Source of the DNA: Arcticibacterium luteifluviistationis
GTDB taxonomy: Bacteria; Bacteroidota; Bacteroidia; Cytophagales; Spirosomataceae
NCBI RefSeq assembly: GCF_003258705.1
Contig: NZ_CP029480.1
Span: 868,001 to 932,000 of the forward strand
Direction of reading: 5' to 3'
DNA: 64,000 bases
Part shown: positions 51,300 through 61,095 of the stretch, in pieces
Position numbering within the stretch: the first letter of the stretch is position 1
How the letters are laid out: every line of letters begins with the position of its first letter
The notes under the pieces: model-generated
Told to the model about the DNA's origin: nothing
Databases searched by the model: none
What the model saw: the letters and a program-made list of their open reading frames with translations, nothing else
Made by a program: the position numbers and the translations under genes

Positions 51300-53474
51300 T
51301 TGAAGACAAAATCTTATGTGGGCGGCTGGAAGTCCATTTTTTATTCGTTCCATGTCATTAAAGAAGCTGGACTAGGAAGTGTAGCCAAAACCATCACTTC
51401 TAAAAACACTTGCAAAACCTGTGCTTACGGCATGGGAGGTCAAAAAGGCGGCATGGTAAACGAGGCCAACGACAAAATAGAGATTTGCAAAAAGAGCCTT
51501 CAAGCTCAATTAACAGACATTCAAGCCCCTATTCCTACCGGATTTTGGGAAGAGAATAGTATAGAACAGCTCCGCAAACTAAGACCTAGAGAATTAGAAA
51601 TGCTGGGCCGGTTACAGCATCCGCTCTTAAAATTAAAAGGAGAAAGCCATTATAAAGCCATCACTTGGGAGGAAGCACTTTCTAAAATAGCCGACAAGTT
51701 TAAAGCTACCGCTCCAAATAACACCTTCTTTTATAGTTCAGGAAGAAGTAGCAATGAAGCTGCTTTTTTACTGCATCTTTTTGCGAGAATATACGGAACT
51801 AATAATGTAAACAACTGCTCTTACTACTGCCATCAGGCCAGTGGTGTGGGCATGAAAAGCACTTTAGGAACAGGTACGGCCACCATTCAGGTGCATGATA
51901 TCAAAAAAACTGACTTGGTTTTTGTGATTGGTGCAAACCCCGCTTCTAATCATCCTCGTTTTTTAACAGAACTGCTGCATGTAAGAAGGCGTGGTGGTAA
52001 TGTAGTGGTGCTCAATCCTGCCAAAGAGCCAGGTTTGGTCAACTTTTCTATTCCATCTGACGTAAGGTCTATTTTAAGTACGGGTTCTGATATTGCCTCA
52101 CATTATTTGCAACCAAGAATTGGTGGCGACATGGCGGTACTTTATGGCATAGGCAAAGTACTTATAGAAGAAAATAAATTAAATACTGATTTCATTAAGA
52201 ACCACACCGAAGGTTTTGAAACATTTAAAAACGGTATAGAAAAACTTACTTGGCAGGATATAGAAAAAAGTGCAGGACTAAGTGCCGATGAAATTAGAAC
52301 GATAGCTGATGTTTATGTCAAAGCAGAAAACGTAATTTTCTCATGGGCTATGGGCATTACACATCATAAACATGGCTCTGAAAATGTAGAAGCCATTGTC
52401 AATTTAGCTATGCTACGTGGCATGGTCGGTAGAAAAGAAGCTGGCTTATTACCACTAAGAGGTCATTCTAATGTGCAAGGAATTGGCTCTATGGGTGTTT
52501 CGCCAGCATTGAAAGAAAAGGTATTTGAGAGCATTGAAAAGCATTTGAATGTAAAACTGCCTACCACTGCAGGCTGGGACACCATGAAATGCATGGACGA
52601 AGCCGACAAGGGGAATGTGGATATGGCTTTCTTACTTGGAGGTAACCTTTACGCCTCTAATCCCAACCTGAACTTTGCCGACCAAGCCTTAAATAAAATC
52701 CCTTTTAAAGTATTTATAAACACCACGCTAAACGAAGGACATATAAAAGCCGTGGATGAAGAATGTCTGATACTTCCTGTACTGGTTCGTGATGAGGAAA
52801 AGCAGAAGACCACGCAGGAGTCTATGTTTAACTATGTACGTATGAGCGATGGCGGTATTGACCGTATCTCAAACCTCCGCTCAGAAGTTGACATTATTGC
52901 CGAAATAGGAAGCCGTGTTTTAGGCGATAGCAAAGTTGATTTCAAGGCCTTCAAAAGCCATGAAGCAGTTAGAAAAACCATAGCAGCTGTGATTCCGGGT
53001 TTTGAAAAGTTAAATGACATAGACGCTACTAAAGAAGAGTTTCAAATTTCGGGTAGAACTTTCCATACACCGGAATTTAGTACCCCTTCGGGCAAAGCCC
53101 AATTCGTATTTAATCCTCTACCCGATTTAGATAGAGCAAAAGATGCTTTATCCTTAATGTCGGTAAGAAGCGAAGGACAGTTTAACTCCATAGTATACGA
53201 AGAGCATGACGCATGGCGTGGCACTAAGCACCGAGATGTACTGCTTATGAATACGGAAGACATCGCAGAAAAAGGCTTTAAAAATGGACAACGAGTAAAT
53301 GCTAAAAGCAAAACAGGGCAGATTGACAATTTTGAAATTGTGGAATTTGACATTGCCAAAGGCTGTGTTTTGGGTTTTTATCCTGAAACCAATTTCTTGG
53401 TTTCGTCTGAGACAGATGGTAGAAGTTTGACCCCATCTTTTAAGAATACCGAAATTTGGTTAGAGGCCGTTTAG
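51300..53474 (+). CDS. FdhF/YdeP family molybdopterin oxidoreductase
   Basis: The 724-residue protein starts at TTG. It has the YdeP-type opening TCKTCAYGMGGQKGGM (C38, C41), the molybdopterin blocks FVIGANPASNHPR and GMVGRKEAGLLPLRGHSN, and a C-terminal molydopterin-dinucleotide-binding domain (about 600-720). CSYYCHQASGVGM lies where relatives differ around the cofactor. The family is formate-dehydrogenase-like, but E. coli YdeP is linked to acid resistance and no formate activity is certain. No fdhD or other molybdenum gene is adjacent. Confidence 0.87.
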   Translation: MKTKSYVGGWKSIFYSFHVIKEAGLGSVAKTITSKNTCKTCAYGMGGQKGGMVNEANDKIEICKKSLQAQLTDIQAPIPTGFWEENSIEQLRKLRPRELEMLGRLQHPLLKLKGESHYKAITWEEALSKIADKFKATAPNNTFFYSSGRSSNEAAFLLHLFARIYGTNNVNNCSYYCHQASGVGMKSTLGTGTATIQVHDIKKTDLVFVIGANPASNHPRFLTELLHVRRRGGNVVVLNPAKEPGLVNFSIPSDVRSILSTGSDIASHYLQPRIGGDMAVLYGIGKVLIEENKLNTDFIKNHTEGFETFKNGIEKLTWQDIEKSAGLSADEIRTIADVYVKAENVIFSWAMGITHHKHGSENVEAIVNLAMLRGMVGRKEAGLLPLRGHSNVQGIGSMGVSPALKEKVFESIEKHLNVKLPTTAGWDTMKCMDEADKGNVDMAFLLGGNLYASNPNLNFADQALNKIPFKVFINTTLNEGHIKAVDEECLILPVLVRDEEKQKTTQESMFNYVRMSDGGIDRISNLRSEVDIIAEIGSRVLGDSKVDFKAFKSHEAVRKTIAAVIPGFEKLNDIDATKEEFQISGRTFHTPEFSTPSGKAQFVFNPLPDLDRAKDALSLMSVRSEGQFNSIVYEEHDAWRGTKHRDVLLMNTEDIAEKGFKNGQRVNAKSKTGQIDNFEIVEFDIAKGCVLGFYPETNFLVSSETDGRSLTPSFKNTEIWLEAV

Positions 53475-53509
53475 ACATGAGAGATTTCATCCTTCGCTAC
53501 CGATGTTTC

Positions 53510-53522
53510 GCTCCTAAGGAGC
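53510..53522. repeat. Short palindrome, possible dispersed intergenic element
   Basis: GCTCCTAAGGAGC is a palindrome with 6-base arms and a single central base in the 64-base gap between convergent genes. Flanking TTTCG and CAGACCCGG add to a pattern I associate with dispersed intergenic repeats in Bacteroidota. No second copy is seen in this window. Confidence 0.35.
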
Positions 53523-53538
53523 AGACCCGGCACACATT

Positions 53539-54168
53539 TTAATGGCTTATTTTCCAATAACGGAGTGTTCCTAAAAGCGTATTTCTATGGCCACATTCTT
53601 CTATATTTTGAAAGCCTGCTTCTTCTAAATAGTTTCTAATTTCACCATTAACATTAGCCGAAGTAGTATGAAAGTTATCGAAAACTTGAAGTATAAAAAA
53701 CAAGATTCTTTGGACTGGATTAGAAGCTTTGCCCCAATCTGCTAAAACAAAAACGCCATCTGGTTTAAGTACTCTTTTCAATTCCTTGAAGGCACTTAAC
53801 TTCTCTGCCGTAGTTAAATGATGAAAAACCCATGATGAAATCACTTTGTCAAAATATTGGTCTTGAAAAGGAATGGTTTCCCCATCAAAAGCTTTTAAAG
53901 TCAAACCTGGTATGCTTTTCTTTTTGGCTATCTCCAAAATACGTGGGTCTACATCTAAACCGACCATTACTGCAACCTTATGTTTTGCCAATAATAGTTC
54001 ACATAGCGTAGCCGTACCACAGCCAAAATCTAACACTTTATCATCTGCATTAATTTCGGCTAAATCTATCGCTCTAGATTTCACCTCTTTCTCAGGTACG
54101 CTGAGCTTTATAAACCAATCATATATGGGGGTAAGAAAATGATATTTAAGAGCAGGAATGTACGCCAT
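53539..54168 (-). CDS. Class I SAM-dependent methyltransferase
   Basis: The 209-residue protein has motif I VLDFGCGTATL, an acidic motif II residue in GLDVDPRIL, and the UbiE-like SSWVFHHLTTAEK and LKRVLKPDGVFVLADWG. The acceptor is unknown. Its ATG shares a base with the stop of the upstream endonuclease gene (TAATG), so the two are coupled. Confidence 0.87.
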   Translation of the reverse strand: MAYIPALKYHFLTPIYDWFIKLSVPEKEVKSRAIDLAEINADDKVLDFGCGTATLCELLLAKHKVAVMVGLDVDPRILEIAKKKSIPGLTLKAFDGETIPFQDQYFDKVISSWVFHHLTTAEKLSAFKELKRVLKPDGVFVLADWGKASNPVQRILFFILQVFDNFHTTSANVNGEIRNYLEEAGFQNIEECGHRNTLLGTLRYWKISH

Positions 54169-55034
54169 TACCAGTTTCCTATTTGTGTGGCAGCTTCTAA
54201 TTTATTCTCCAAATCATCAGGTAGCTTTACAAAAAAATCAAGCTTGGTGAGCTCTTCTAATTTATCAATGCTCACTTTCATGCTTTTCTCTTCAAAGTGA
54301 TAAAGTGCTTCATTTGGCATAAGATAAGCCACTATATTTTGAGGTTTAGAACCATCTTTGGAGAGCGTAAAAAGGACTTTGAAAAAGTGGGTAGGTACAC
54401 TCACATCATTTTGCTTTCCTATGTATAGAAACCTATGCTCAAAAACCGGTCCCGTTATTACGTAAATAGTGCCATATTTCCTGGCCCAACTTCTAGTTTT
54501 AATCTCTAGTTCGTTCCAAGCATACCTATTAAGGACGGAATCAAACGGAGCAATATTAGACATAGAAAAAGTCTCCTCCATATTCGCTTGACAGCATTTA
54601 AAATCGCCGGCCGGCACCAAATGCCCTCTATCATAACCTGAGCCAGAATAGTCATAATAAGCTGCTGTTTGCGAAGCTAAAACTTCTTGGTCGTCAAATC
54701 TTATTCCGTAGCGGCTCGCTTCTCCCCTCGTAAATCCTCCTTCTAATTTGTGCAGTGTAAACCTAGCCTGCATGATGTCTTCATCATAATAAACTAAGAA
54801 ATTCGGTTTCTCTATCCATTCTCCATAGGTGCTGGGCTCTGGAAGCATGAAGTCAGAATAGAGTGCATTGACAGGTTCACTTTGCACTACCGTCCTTTCC
54901 TTTTCCAGGCCAAATTTGGATAAGGCTTTATGTAGTAAATCTGGATGATTAAGAAGATAAATAGCAAGAAGCATTAATACAAATGCCCAAAAAGACCCTA
55001 TATATTTTTGCCAAAAAGGTTTGCTGTAAGCCAT
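54168..55034 (-). CDS. DNA/RNA non-specific endonuclease (NucA/NUC1 family)
   Basis: The 288-residue protein has an N-terminal membrane anchor (about 12-28) and the DRGH catalytic motif (135-138) in GYDRGHLVPAGDF. A metal-binding asparagine follows in the SMSNIAPFDSVLNRYAWNELE segment. A beta-beta-alpha-metal nuclease anchored to the envelope and degrading external nucleic acid is likely. It is coupled to the methyltransferase gene. Confidence 0.9.
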   Translation of the reverse strand: MAYSKPFWQKYIGSFWAFVLMLLAIYLLNHPDLLHKALSKFGLEKERTVVQSEPVNALYSDFMLPEPSTYGEWIEKPNFLVYYDEDIMQARFTLHKLEGGFTRGEASRYGIRFDDQEVLASQTAAYYDYSGSGYDRGHLVPAGDFKCCQANMEETFSMSNIAPFDSVLNRYAWNELEIKTRSWARKYGTIYVITGPVFEHRFLYIGKQNDVSVPTHFFKVLFTLSKDGSKPQNIVAYLMPNEALYHFEEKSMKVSIDKLEELTKLDFFVKLPDDLENKLEAATQIGNW

Positions 55035-55107
55035 GTTTAAAGTTTAGTATCAATGGCAAATATCAGTAAAAACAAACGGATTGATTCGTGTGAATTTCTT
55101 GGCACTA

Positions 55108-56391
55108 TTAAATAGCTCGTTTTAACTTAAAAGTGGTGAAGGTTAAAACGCCATCTCTTCTGTAAAAAATCTCAATTAACTTACCTTCTTTCCTGGAAAG
55201 TAGGCGATAAATACCAGCTAAAGTTAGTTTATCTACATGGTCATTGTTTATGAAAACAATTTCATCTTTTGCACGCAAACCAGCCACATAACCAGGTGAA
55301 CCATCAATTACATCAACAACATAAAGCCTTGAAAGGTTATCTTTTTGGGCTCGAATATCTAAGCCACTCATGTCATGATCGAAGGGTTGATTTATCCTTT
55401 TTCTGATTGGCTTAAGAGCCATATAGCCTTCACTATAATTTAAGGTTACCTTAAACCTTCTTAAAAACTCACCACCTATACTTCCTTGTCTGTTATCATC
55501 GGTAGGTGGAAATTTCATACTAAATGCCAAAGAGTCTGGAAATGAGGCTATCACATTATTTAACTCATACTTCCCTATGGAAACCTTCGGTATTCTTCCA
55601 ATATTTCCAAAAATTTCACCATTTAATCCTCTTCCTAAGTTAGCCCTAATAACCTTTTCGGGAAGCTGAATATGCCCTTCCTCCGAGTTTAACAGTAAAG
55701 CATGGCCCGCTCCTGTATCTATTACCATTCTCACGGTTCTTTCAGGATTGCCACCTTCCGTTATCCGAATGGCATCTGTATACGGTTTTGACTCCGTTAC
55801 CACTATCGGATACTTATCTCCATACCTTCTTCTAAACTTAAAACCATCTACCTGCCTCACAGTCATAACGAAATTGGAAAAATCAATGGTTACTACAAAA
55901 TTCTCAAACAATGAGTGACCAAATATGCCATGAATAGGTACACCCATAAACTCCGATAAGTGCAATATATCTTCACTCAGTACTACTACATTTTGCCGAT
56001 AGCCTGTTATTTTACCTAATTTAAATTCATGGTCAATAGACACCTTAGCTAATAAAGACTCCCCTTCTCCTGCTCCGTAAATAGCTACTTCTCTCACATA
56101 TTCCAAACCTAACTTTTCCGCCACGCTTGGCTCCGTTATAAAAATGGAGCTTACGCCTGTGTCTAAAATAAAATTCAGTGTATCGGAATCGTCCAATACC
56201 ACTGGAACCACAATAAGATTAGAGTAAACTTTGAATGGTATTGAATAAAACTTCTTCCCTCCATTAATATGAAAGCCGTAGTTTTCTACTTTTTTGCTCT
56301 TTTTTTTCCAAAACTGTGCCATGGTGTTCATAGAAAACACCATTAAAATGCTAGTCAGCATTAGGGCTGTTATGGAAGATAGCTTTTTCAT
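55108..56391 (-). CDS. Secreted aspartyl protease-like protein with PDZ domain
   Basis: The 427-residue protein has a signal peptide (ending in FSMNTMA). Two retropepsin-like repeats carry D-T-G motifs: NFILDTGVSS and MVIDTGAGHA. A C-terminal PDZ domain (about 340-420, VVDVIDGSPGYVAGLRAKDE) follows. This fits bacterial single-chain aspartic proteases of the periplasm. The two DTG lobes together could form one active site. Confidence 0.87.
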   Translation of the reverse strand: MKKLSSITALMLTSILMVFSMNTMAQFWKKKSKKVENYGFHINGGKKFYSIPFKVYSNLIVVPVVLDDSDTLNFILDTGVSSIFITEPSVAEKLGLEYVREVAIYGAGEGESLLAKVSIDHEFKLGKITGYRQNVVVLSEDILHLSEFMGVPIHGIFGHSLFENFVVTIDFSNFVMTVRQVDGFKFRRRYGDKYPIVVTESKPYTDAIRITEGGNPERTVRMVIDTGAGHALLLNSEEGHIQLPEKVIRANLGRGLNGEIFGNIGRIPKVSIGKYELNNVIASFPDSLAFSMKFPPTDDNRQGSIGGEFLRRFKVTLNYSEGYMALKPIRKRINQPFDHDMSGLDIRAQKDNLSRLYVVDVIDGSPGYVAGLRAKDEIVFINNDHVDKLTLAGIYRLLSRKEGKLIEIFYRRDGVLTFTTFKLKRAI

Positions 56392-56508
56392 TAATTATTA
56401 TAAGTACAACTAGATATACCTTTCGTTGCATATCCAATTAGAACAATCTAATCCAAAAATACCGAAAGCATAGGTAAATCAAGTGGAAATGCGGAACTTT
56501 GTACTGGA

Positions 56509-57552
56509 ATGGGAGACAAGAAAATTGACATACGAGGCCTAAGTAAAATCAAATTAACAGATTGGTTTTTAGCCGAAGGCGAAAAGAATTTTAGAGCCAA
56601 TCAAGTTTGGGAATGGCTTTGGCAAAAATCTGCCATAAGTTTTGAAGAAATGTCCAACCTTTCTATAGGGCTTAGAGATAAGTTAAATGAGCATTTTGTC
56701 ATCAATCCTGTACGTATAGATAGCTCCCAATTTAGCTCCGACCGTACTATAAAATCTGGTTTTAAACTTTTTGACGGCCATTTGGTAGAAGGAGTTTTAA
56801 TTCCTACGCCAAAAAGAATGACCGCCTGCGTTTCTTCGCAAGTTGGCTGTTCATTAAGCTGTAAATTTTGTGCTACTGGCTACATGAAAAAAGAGCGAAA
56901 CCTAACAGCAGCAGAGATTTACGACCAAGTAGTTTTAATAAAAAAGCAAGCCGAAGATAACTATCAAGCCCCACTTACCAATGTGGTTTATATGGGCATG
57001 GGTGAGCCACTATTAAATTATGCTGGCACCTTGGGTTCTATTGAAAAGTTAACCGCTCCAGATGGTTTAAACTGGTCACCAAAACGAATTACGGTTTCTA
57101 CGGCTGGTATAGCCAAAATGATAAGGAAACTGGGAGACGATAAGGTCAAGTTTAATTTGGCTCTTTCTCTTCATGCCGCTAATGACGAGAAGCGTAACCA
57201 AATAATGCCTATTAACGAGAGTAATACCTTGGCTAATTTAAGAGATGCTCTAAACTATTTTTACCAAGAAACTGGTAATCAGATAACTTTAGAATACATT
57301 GTTTTTCATGGTTTTAACGACAAACTAGAAGACGCTCAAGAATTATTAGATTTTGTAAAACGAGTACCCTCTAAAGTTAATATTATAGAGTATAACCCTA
57401 TAGCTGAGGCAAACTATCAAAACGCCGATACGGAAGCTATAGATAAGTTTGCCAATTTTTTAGAGAAGCGTGGAGTTACGGTTAACGTAAGAAGAAGCCG
57501 AGGAAAAGACATAGATGCTGCCTGCGGCCAACTGGCTATTAAAGAGCAATAA
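56509..57552 (+). CDS. rlmN: Dual-specificity 23S rRNA/tRNA adenine C2-methyltransferase
   Basis: The 347-residue radical-SAM enzyme methylates A2503 of 23S rRNA and A37 of some tRNAs. The 4Fe-4S cluster cysteines are C114, C118 and C121 in GCSLSCKFCATGY. VVYMGMGEPLLNY and the C-terminal catalytic cysteine in DIDAACGQL are intact. A near-consensus -7 box (GAACTTTG, 56494-56501) ends 7 bases before the ATG. Confidence 0.95.
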   Translation: MGDKKIDIRGLSKIKLTDWFLAEGEKNFRANQVWEWLWQKSAISFEEMSNLSIGLRDKLNEHFVINPVRIDSSQFSSDRTIKSGFKLFDGHLVEGVLIPTPKRMTACVSSQVGCSLSCKFCATGYMKKERNLTAAEIYDQVVLIKKQAEDNYQAPLTNVVYMGMGEPLLNYAGTLGSIEKLTAPDGLNWSPKRITVSTAGIAKMIRKLGDDKVKFNLALSLHAANDEKRNQIMPINESNTLANLRDALNYFYQETGNQITLEYIVFHGFNDKLEDAQELLDFVKRVPSKVNIIEYNPIAEANYQNADTEAIDKFANFLEKRGVTVNVRRSRGKDIDAACGQLAIKEQ

Positions 57553-57558
57553 TAGACT

Positions 57559-58404
57559 TTAAAAATCCCTTAAGTCCATTTTTATTACGCCCTCGTCATT
57601 CGCCTTTATAGCGGAAATAATACGATTAGCCGTACAAACTCGAAGTAACATCTCCTTCGGTTGCATGGCTCTGCTCCTATTCTCCATTACTCCTCTAGAG
57701 AAGTCATCAAAATAATCTCCCTTAAATACGACAGAATAATTAATGTTTTTTTCACTGAACAAATGCTTTATATACTCCGTGCAGTCCTCAGGTTTTTGAA
57801 ATGATATCTCACAAACTAAACCTGGAAACAAGCCTTCAATAACCTCTGTTGTCTGCACTTTCTTTTCACAACTTACCTCCTCCTTAACTCTAATAAGAAT
57901 ATTTAATTTCGAGAAATTAAAGTATAGAAAAGCCGCCACTTTCTTTAGATAATGAATACGCTCAATGTTCTCATACGCTAAACCTATCAAAACTTTATTT
58001 TCAATACTTAATGCATGATTTTTAGGCACCACCACTAGGCCTCCTTTGTAGTATTTATATAACAATGCTAAAAAACTGCCAATACCTGCAGTTTTACCTA
58101 AACCATCAAGTCCTACTATATTTAGAAAATAATGAGAATCATTAAGATGGCTTATCAAACTTAATTTACTCCCTTTTTCGAAAATTATAATCCTAATTTC
58201 ACGAGCCCCGCAAAGACTTACATTCAACTCTTTGTGAAGATTATCTAGCTTTATTTTGACTTCATTATAAGACATATTTTCCACTAGGTGAATAATGTCG
58301 ATGTCAACCTTAAAGCTCCATGCATTAAACAGAAGCATTTCTAATGCGGCGTCCGCTGTTTCAGAAAAATCTGTGCAGAAAGAGACTTTCAGATTCGATT
58401 TCAT
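57559..58404 (-). CDS. Universal-stress-protein-like paralogue A
   Basis: The 281-residue protein has an N-terminal USP-like domain: FCTDFSETADAALEMLLFNA at the start and GLDGLGKTAGIGSF in the middle. The latter is a variant of the G-x2-G-x9-G(S/T) nucleotide-binding loop with 7 instead of 9 residues in the second gap. A second, more diverged half follows from IENKVLIGLAYENIE. It is the most diverged member of a tandem family of four and has a normal gene length. Nucleotide binding is likely, while the stress role is inferred from the family. Confidence 0.7.
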   Translation of the reverse strand: MKSNLKVSFCTDFSETADAALEMLLFNAWSFKVDIDIIHLVENMSYNEVKIKLDNLHKELNVSLCGAREIRIIIFEKGSKLSLISHLNDSHYFLNIVGLDGLGKTAGIGSFLALLYKYYKGGLVVVPKNHALSIENKVLIGLAYENIERIHYLKKVAAFLYFNFSKLNILIRVKEEVSCEKKVQTTEVIEGLFPGLVCEISFQKPEDCTEYIKHLFSEKNINYSVVFKGDYFDDFSRGVMENRSRAMQPKEMLLRVCTANRIISAIKANDEGVIKMDLRDF

Positions 58405-58548
58405 AATTTAAAAAGAACAGATTTAGTAGAATTAAAAGCATAACAAATACGCAAAAAACACACGATAATACCACCCTACCGAAAAGGTTTTATTTTACGG
58501 TCAGCAGCTCCCTTTTTATTAAGCGAATAAGTTTTATACAGTAAAAAA

Positions 58549-59382
58549 CTATTGTGGTTTAAGGTCTAGCCTATTTACAGAGTTTCCATCATTCTTTATT
58601 TTGAGAACCTCTTCAGCCGTAGTAGAAACTCTTATTAGGCTTTCATGAAAAGTACTTTCATCCGTCTTATTCTTAATCAAATTATAAACAAAGCTATCAA
58701 AAAAATCATCTTTTAAGATAAAGCAATAATCTAACTTTTTGCCATCAACTATTTCAAGAATATATTTCGAACTATGCTGATGATCACATACCAATAATTC
58801 GAACTGAATGGAAGGTACAACTTTCTTTATAAGTTCGGTAACTTCTTTAAGTTGAACATCTGAAAGAGGCTCCTCTACCCTAATTAAGATACTAAGTTTA
58901 GCAAACTGAAAACTCAAAAAATGACTTATTTTTACCAGAACGTAAAGTGTTTCCAAGTTCTTAAACTCTAACGCTACCAAACCTTTATTTTCTATCTTGA
59001 TTTCATGCTGGAAAGGGATAATAGTTAAGTTATTGAAGTATGATTTATAGAGTTCCTCTAGAAAGCTACCAATACCGGCTCTTTTCTGAGTTCCTTCCAA
59101 ACCTACTACAGTGGTAAAATAATCCCCTGTATTTAGTTTTTTCAGTAAATCCATTTTTTGGTCGCTCTTAAATAAGTAGGTACTAAAAGTCACCGAATTA
59201 CTATGGCTAATTAGGAGTTCCTCTTTATAAAGTTTTAATTTTTCTTCTGCCTTATCATTACTATCCTCCACTAAATGTAGAATATCAATGGTAATATCAA
59301 AACTCCAAAAATTAAACAAAATAGTTTCTAATGCCTTTTTGGAATTCTCTGAAAAATCTGTGCAGTGTGCAATTTTAACCAT
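58549..59382 (-). CDS. Universal-stress-protein-like paralogue B
   Basis: The 277-residue protein opens MVKIAHCTDFSENSKKALET and contains GLEGTQKRAGIGSFLEELYK followed by IIPFQHEIKIENKG. The nucleotide-loop glycines are kept (G-x2-G-x7-GS). The C-terminal half (LVALEFKNLETLYVLVKISH) is a degenerate second USP-like unit. It lies next to the relic copy. The opening and the middle block align with paralogues C and D. Confidence 0.7.
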   Translation of the reverse strand: MVKIAHCTDFSENSKKALETILFNFWSFDITIDILHLVEDSNDKAEEKLKLYKEELLISHSNSVTFSTYLFKSDQKMDLLKKLNTGDYFTTVVGLEGTQKRAGIGSFLEELYKSYFNNLTIIPFQHEIKIENKGLVALEFKNLETLYVLVKISHFLSFQFAKLSILIRVEEPLSDVQLKEVTELIKKVVPSIQFELLVCDHQHSSKYILEIVDGKKLDYCFILKDDFFDSFVYNLIKNKTDESTFHESLIRVSTTAEEVLKIKNDGNSVNRLDLKPQ

Positions 59383-59611
59383 TATGTTTAAGTAGCAATA
59401 AAGTCTCGAATTTATTAAGAATGACTATTTCATCAAATGATGAAGTTAATCAGAATATCGACAAAAATAAACTCAAAACACATAAAATAATCTAATATGG
59501 TAATTAACAACAATAGCCAGTAAACCCTTACTAAACAGCAGATTAAATAATATCATATTAAGATAAACCAGTATTACATCAAAGTCTAAAAATATATTTA
59601 AACAATTTTAT

Positions 59612-59860
59612 TGATGTCTTTAAATATAACGCAATAATCAAATTGTTCCTTTTTACCCTCCTCCAAAACTCGATTTATACAATTCTTAGGATTATGTATT
59701 AGCAGCTCTATTTTTAAAACAGGTAGTATTCTCGCTAAAAATGTTTCAATTTCTAAAACTTGAGGAGGGCAAAGGTCTTATTTGACTCTACTTAACACCG
59801 TTAATTTAGAAAACTGAAAATCTAGCTTTTTAGCTTCATAAGTTTATAAAACTTTCCGAA
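59612..59860 (-). pseudogene. Relic of a fifth USP-like paralogue
   Basis: Reading this stretch against 60123-60400 of paralogue C shows clear colinear similarity. Shared pieces include GCAATAATCAAATTGTT (compare ATAATAATCAAGTTGTT), TCAATTTCTAAAACTTGA and AATTTAGAAAACTGAAAATC. The reading frame is broken by several changes and the N- and C-terminal parts are missing. It lies between paralogues B and C, in a gap of 589 bases otherwise without genes. Its limits are approximate. Confidence 0.75.
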
Positions 59861-59895
59861 CTCTTCATAAAGGACAAAGTCATCTAAGCCGACAT

Positions 59896-59928
59896 AAAAA
59901 AACAGCCTCATCCATAAGGACAAAGCTG
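59896..59928 (-). terminator. Terminator of USP-like paralogue C
   Basis: CAGCCTCATCC (59903-59913) pairs with GGACAAAGCTG (59918-59928) around ATAA, with a few G-U pairs. The seven A bases to the left read as a T-run on the minus strand. Confidence 0.7.
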
Positions 59929-59971
59929 CTCGTTTTATATTGAATATTATTTTATCCGAAATTGCAAATAT

Positions 59972-60805
59972 CTATTCTAACTTCAAGTTAATCTGGTTCA
60001 AAGGATTATCACCGCTCTTTAATTTATGAATGTCTTCTGGTGCAGTACTCATCCTGACTACACGCTCCTTAAAAGTATTTCCAGCAGGCTTATTTACTAT
60101 CATATTATAAATGCAAGAATCAAAATAATCGCCTTTGAATATGATATAATAATCAAGTTGTTTCTCTTTTATTCCTTTGGTAATGAAATTTGTACAAATC
60201 TCAGGATTATAGACCAGTAACTCTATCTCTAAAGAAGGTAATACCTTCCTTAAAAAAGCTTCAATTTCTAAAACTTGAACCTGAGCAATGTCTTCTTTCA
60301 CTCTAACTAAAACAGTCAATTTGGAGAACTGAAAATCTAGGAAATTTTTAACTTGCACTATAGCGTAGAACTCTTCTATGTTTTCATATTCTACTGCCAC
60401 CAAAACTTTGTTTTCAATTTTGATTTCGTGCCAAAAAGGAACTATTGTCATGTTCCCTAAATAAGACTTATAGAGCTCCTCCAGAAAACTACCTATTCCT
60501 GCAGTTTCTCCAATCCCTTCCAAACCAGCTATTGTTGCATAATAACCTTCCGAATTTAATTGACTAATTAGAGCCTCTTTTTCGCTTGTCTCAAACAAGT
60601 ATACTTTAAAAGCCACTCTAGTCCCATGGGAGCTTATAAGCTCTTTTTTATAAGCTTCTAATCTGGCTGCGGCTTTAGCATAATCTCCCTCTACCAAGTG
60701 AATGATATCTATAGTAATATCAAAACTCCAAAAATTGAACAAAATAGCTTCTAATGCCTTTTCTGAATTCTTAGAAAAATCTGTGCAATGTGCTATTTTA
60801 ACCAT
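59972..60805 (-). CDS. Universal-stress-protein-like paralogue C
   Basis: The 277-residue protein opens MVKIAHCTDFSKNSEKALEA. GLEGIGETAGIGSFLEELYK carries the nucleotide-loop glycines and is followed by IVPFWHEIKIENKVLVAVEY. The second half is a diverged USP-like unit. It is most similar to paralogue D, and even the bases after the two stop codons are alike, so the two arose by a recent segmental duplication. Confidence 0.72.
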   Translation of the reverse strand: MVKIAHCTDFSKNSEKALEAILFNFWSFDITIDIIHLVEGDYAKAAARLEAYKKELISSHGTRVAFKVYLFETSEKEALISQLNSEGYYATIAGLEGIGETAGIGSFLEELYKSYLGNMTIVPFWHEIKIENKVLVAVEYENIEEFYAIVQVKNFLDFQFSKLTVLVRVKEDIAQVQVLEIEAFLRKVLPSLEIELLVYNPEICTNFITKGIKEKQLDYYIIFKGDYFDSCIYNMIVNKPAGNTFKERVVRMSTAPEDIHKLKSGDNPLNQINLKLE

Positions 60806-61095
60806 TGATTTATATTAGTAAGCTGTCTTTAATCGTCTGTTTATGACGTGGAAATAGTCTTAAATTGATGTAAATCTAGTGAGACTAAATGCGTATCCCC
60901 AAAAACCACACAAGTACTTAGCAAGCGGATACAAGAGGCTATTAATGCTATAAAAGCAAATTAAGTCACTCCCAAGGGCACATTCGTAGTGGTTTCGGGA
61001 GTAATCTGACATACAAATGCCCCATCAATAATAAGATGAGGCAACCCCTTCAATACCCAATATTTGAATATTATTTTAGCTGAAAATGTTAATAT
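60806..61095. other. Spacer between USP-like paralogues C and D
   Basis: No gene is seen. A weak stem (GCCCCATC 61019-61026 with GATGAGGC 61035-61042) is followed by a block at 61064-61115 that resembles 59939-60000, the matching region after paralogue C. Confidence 0.5.
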
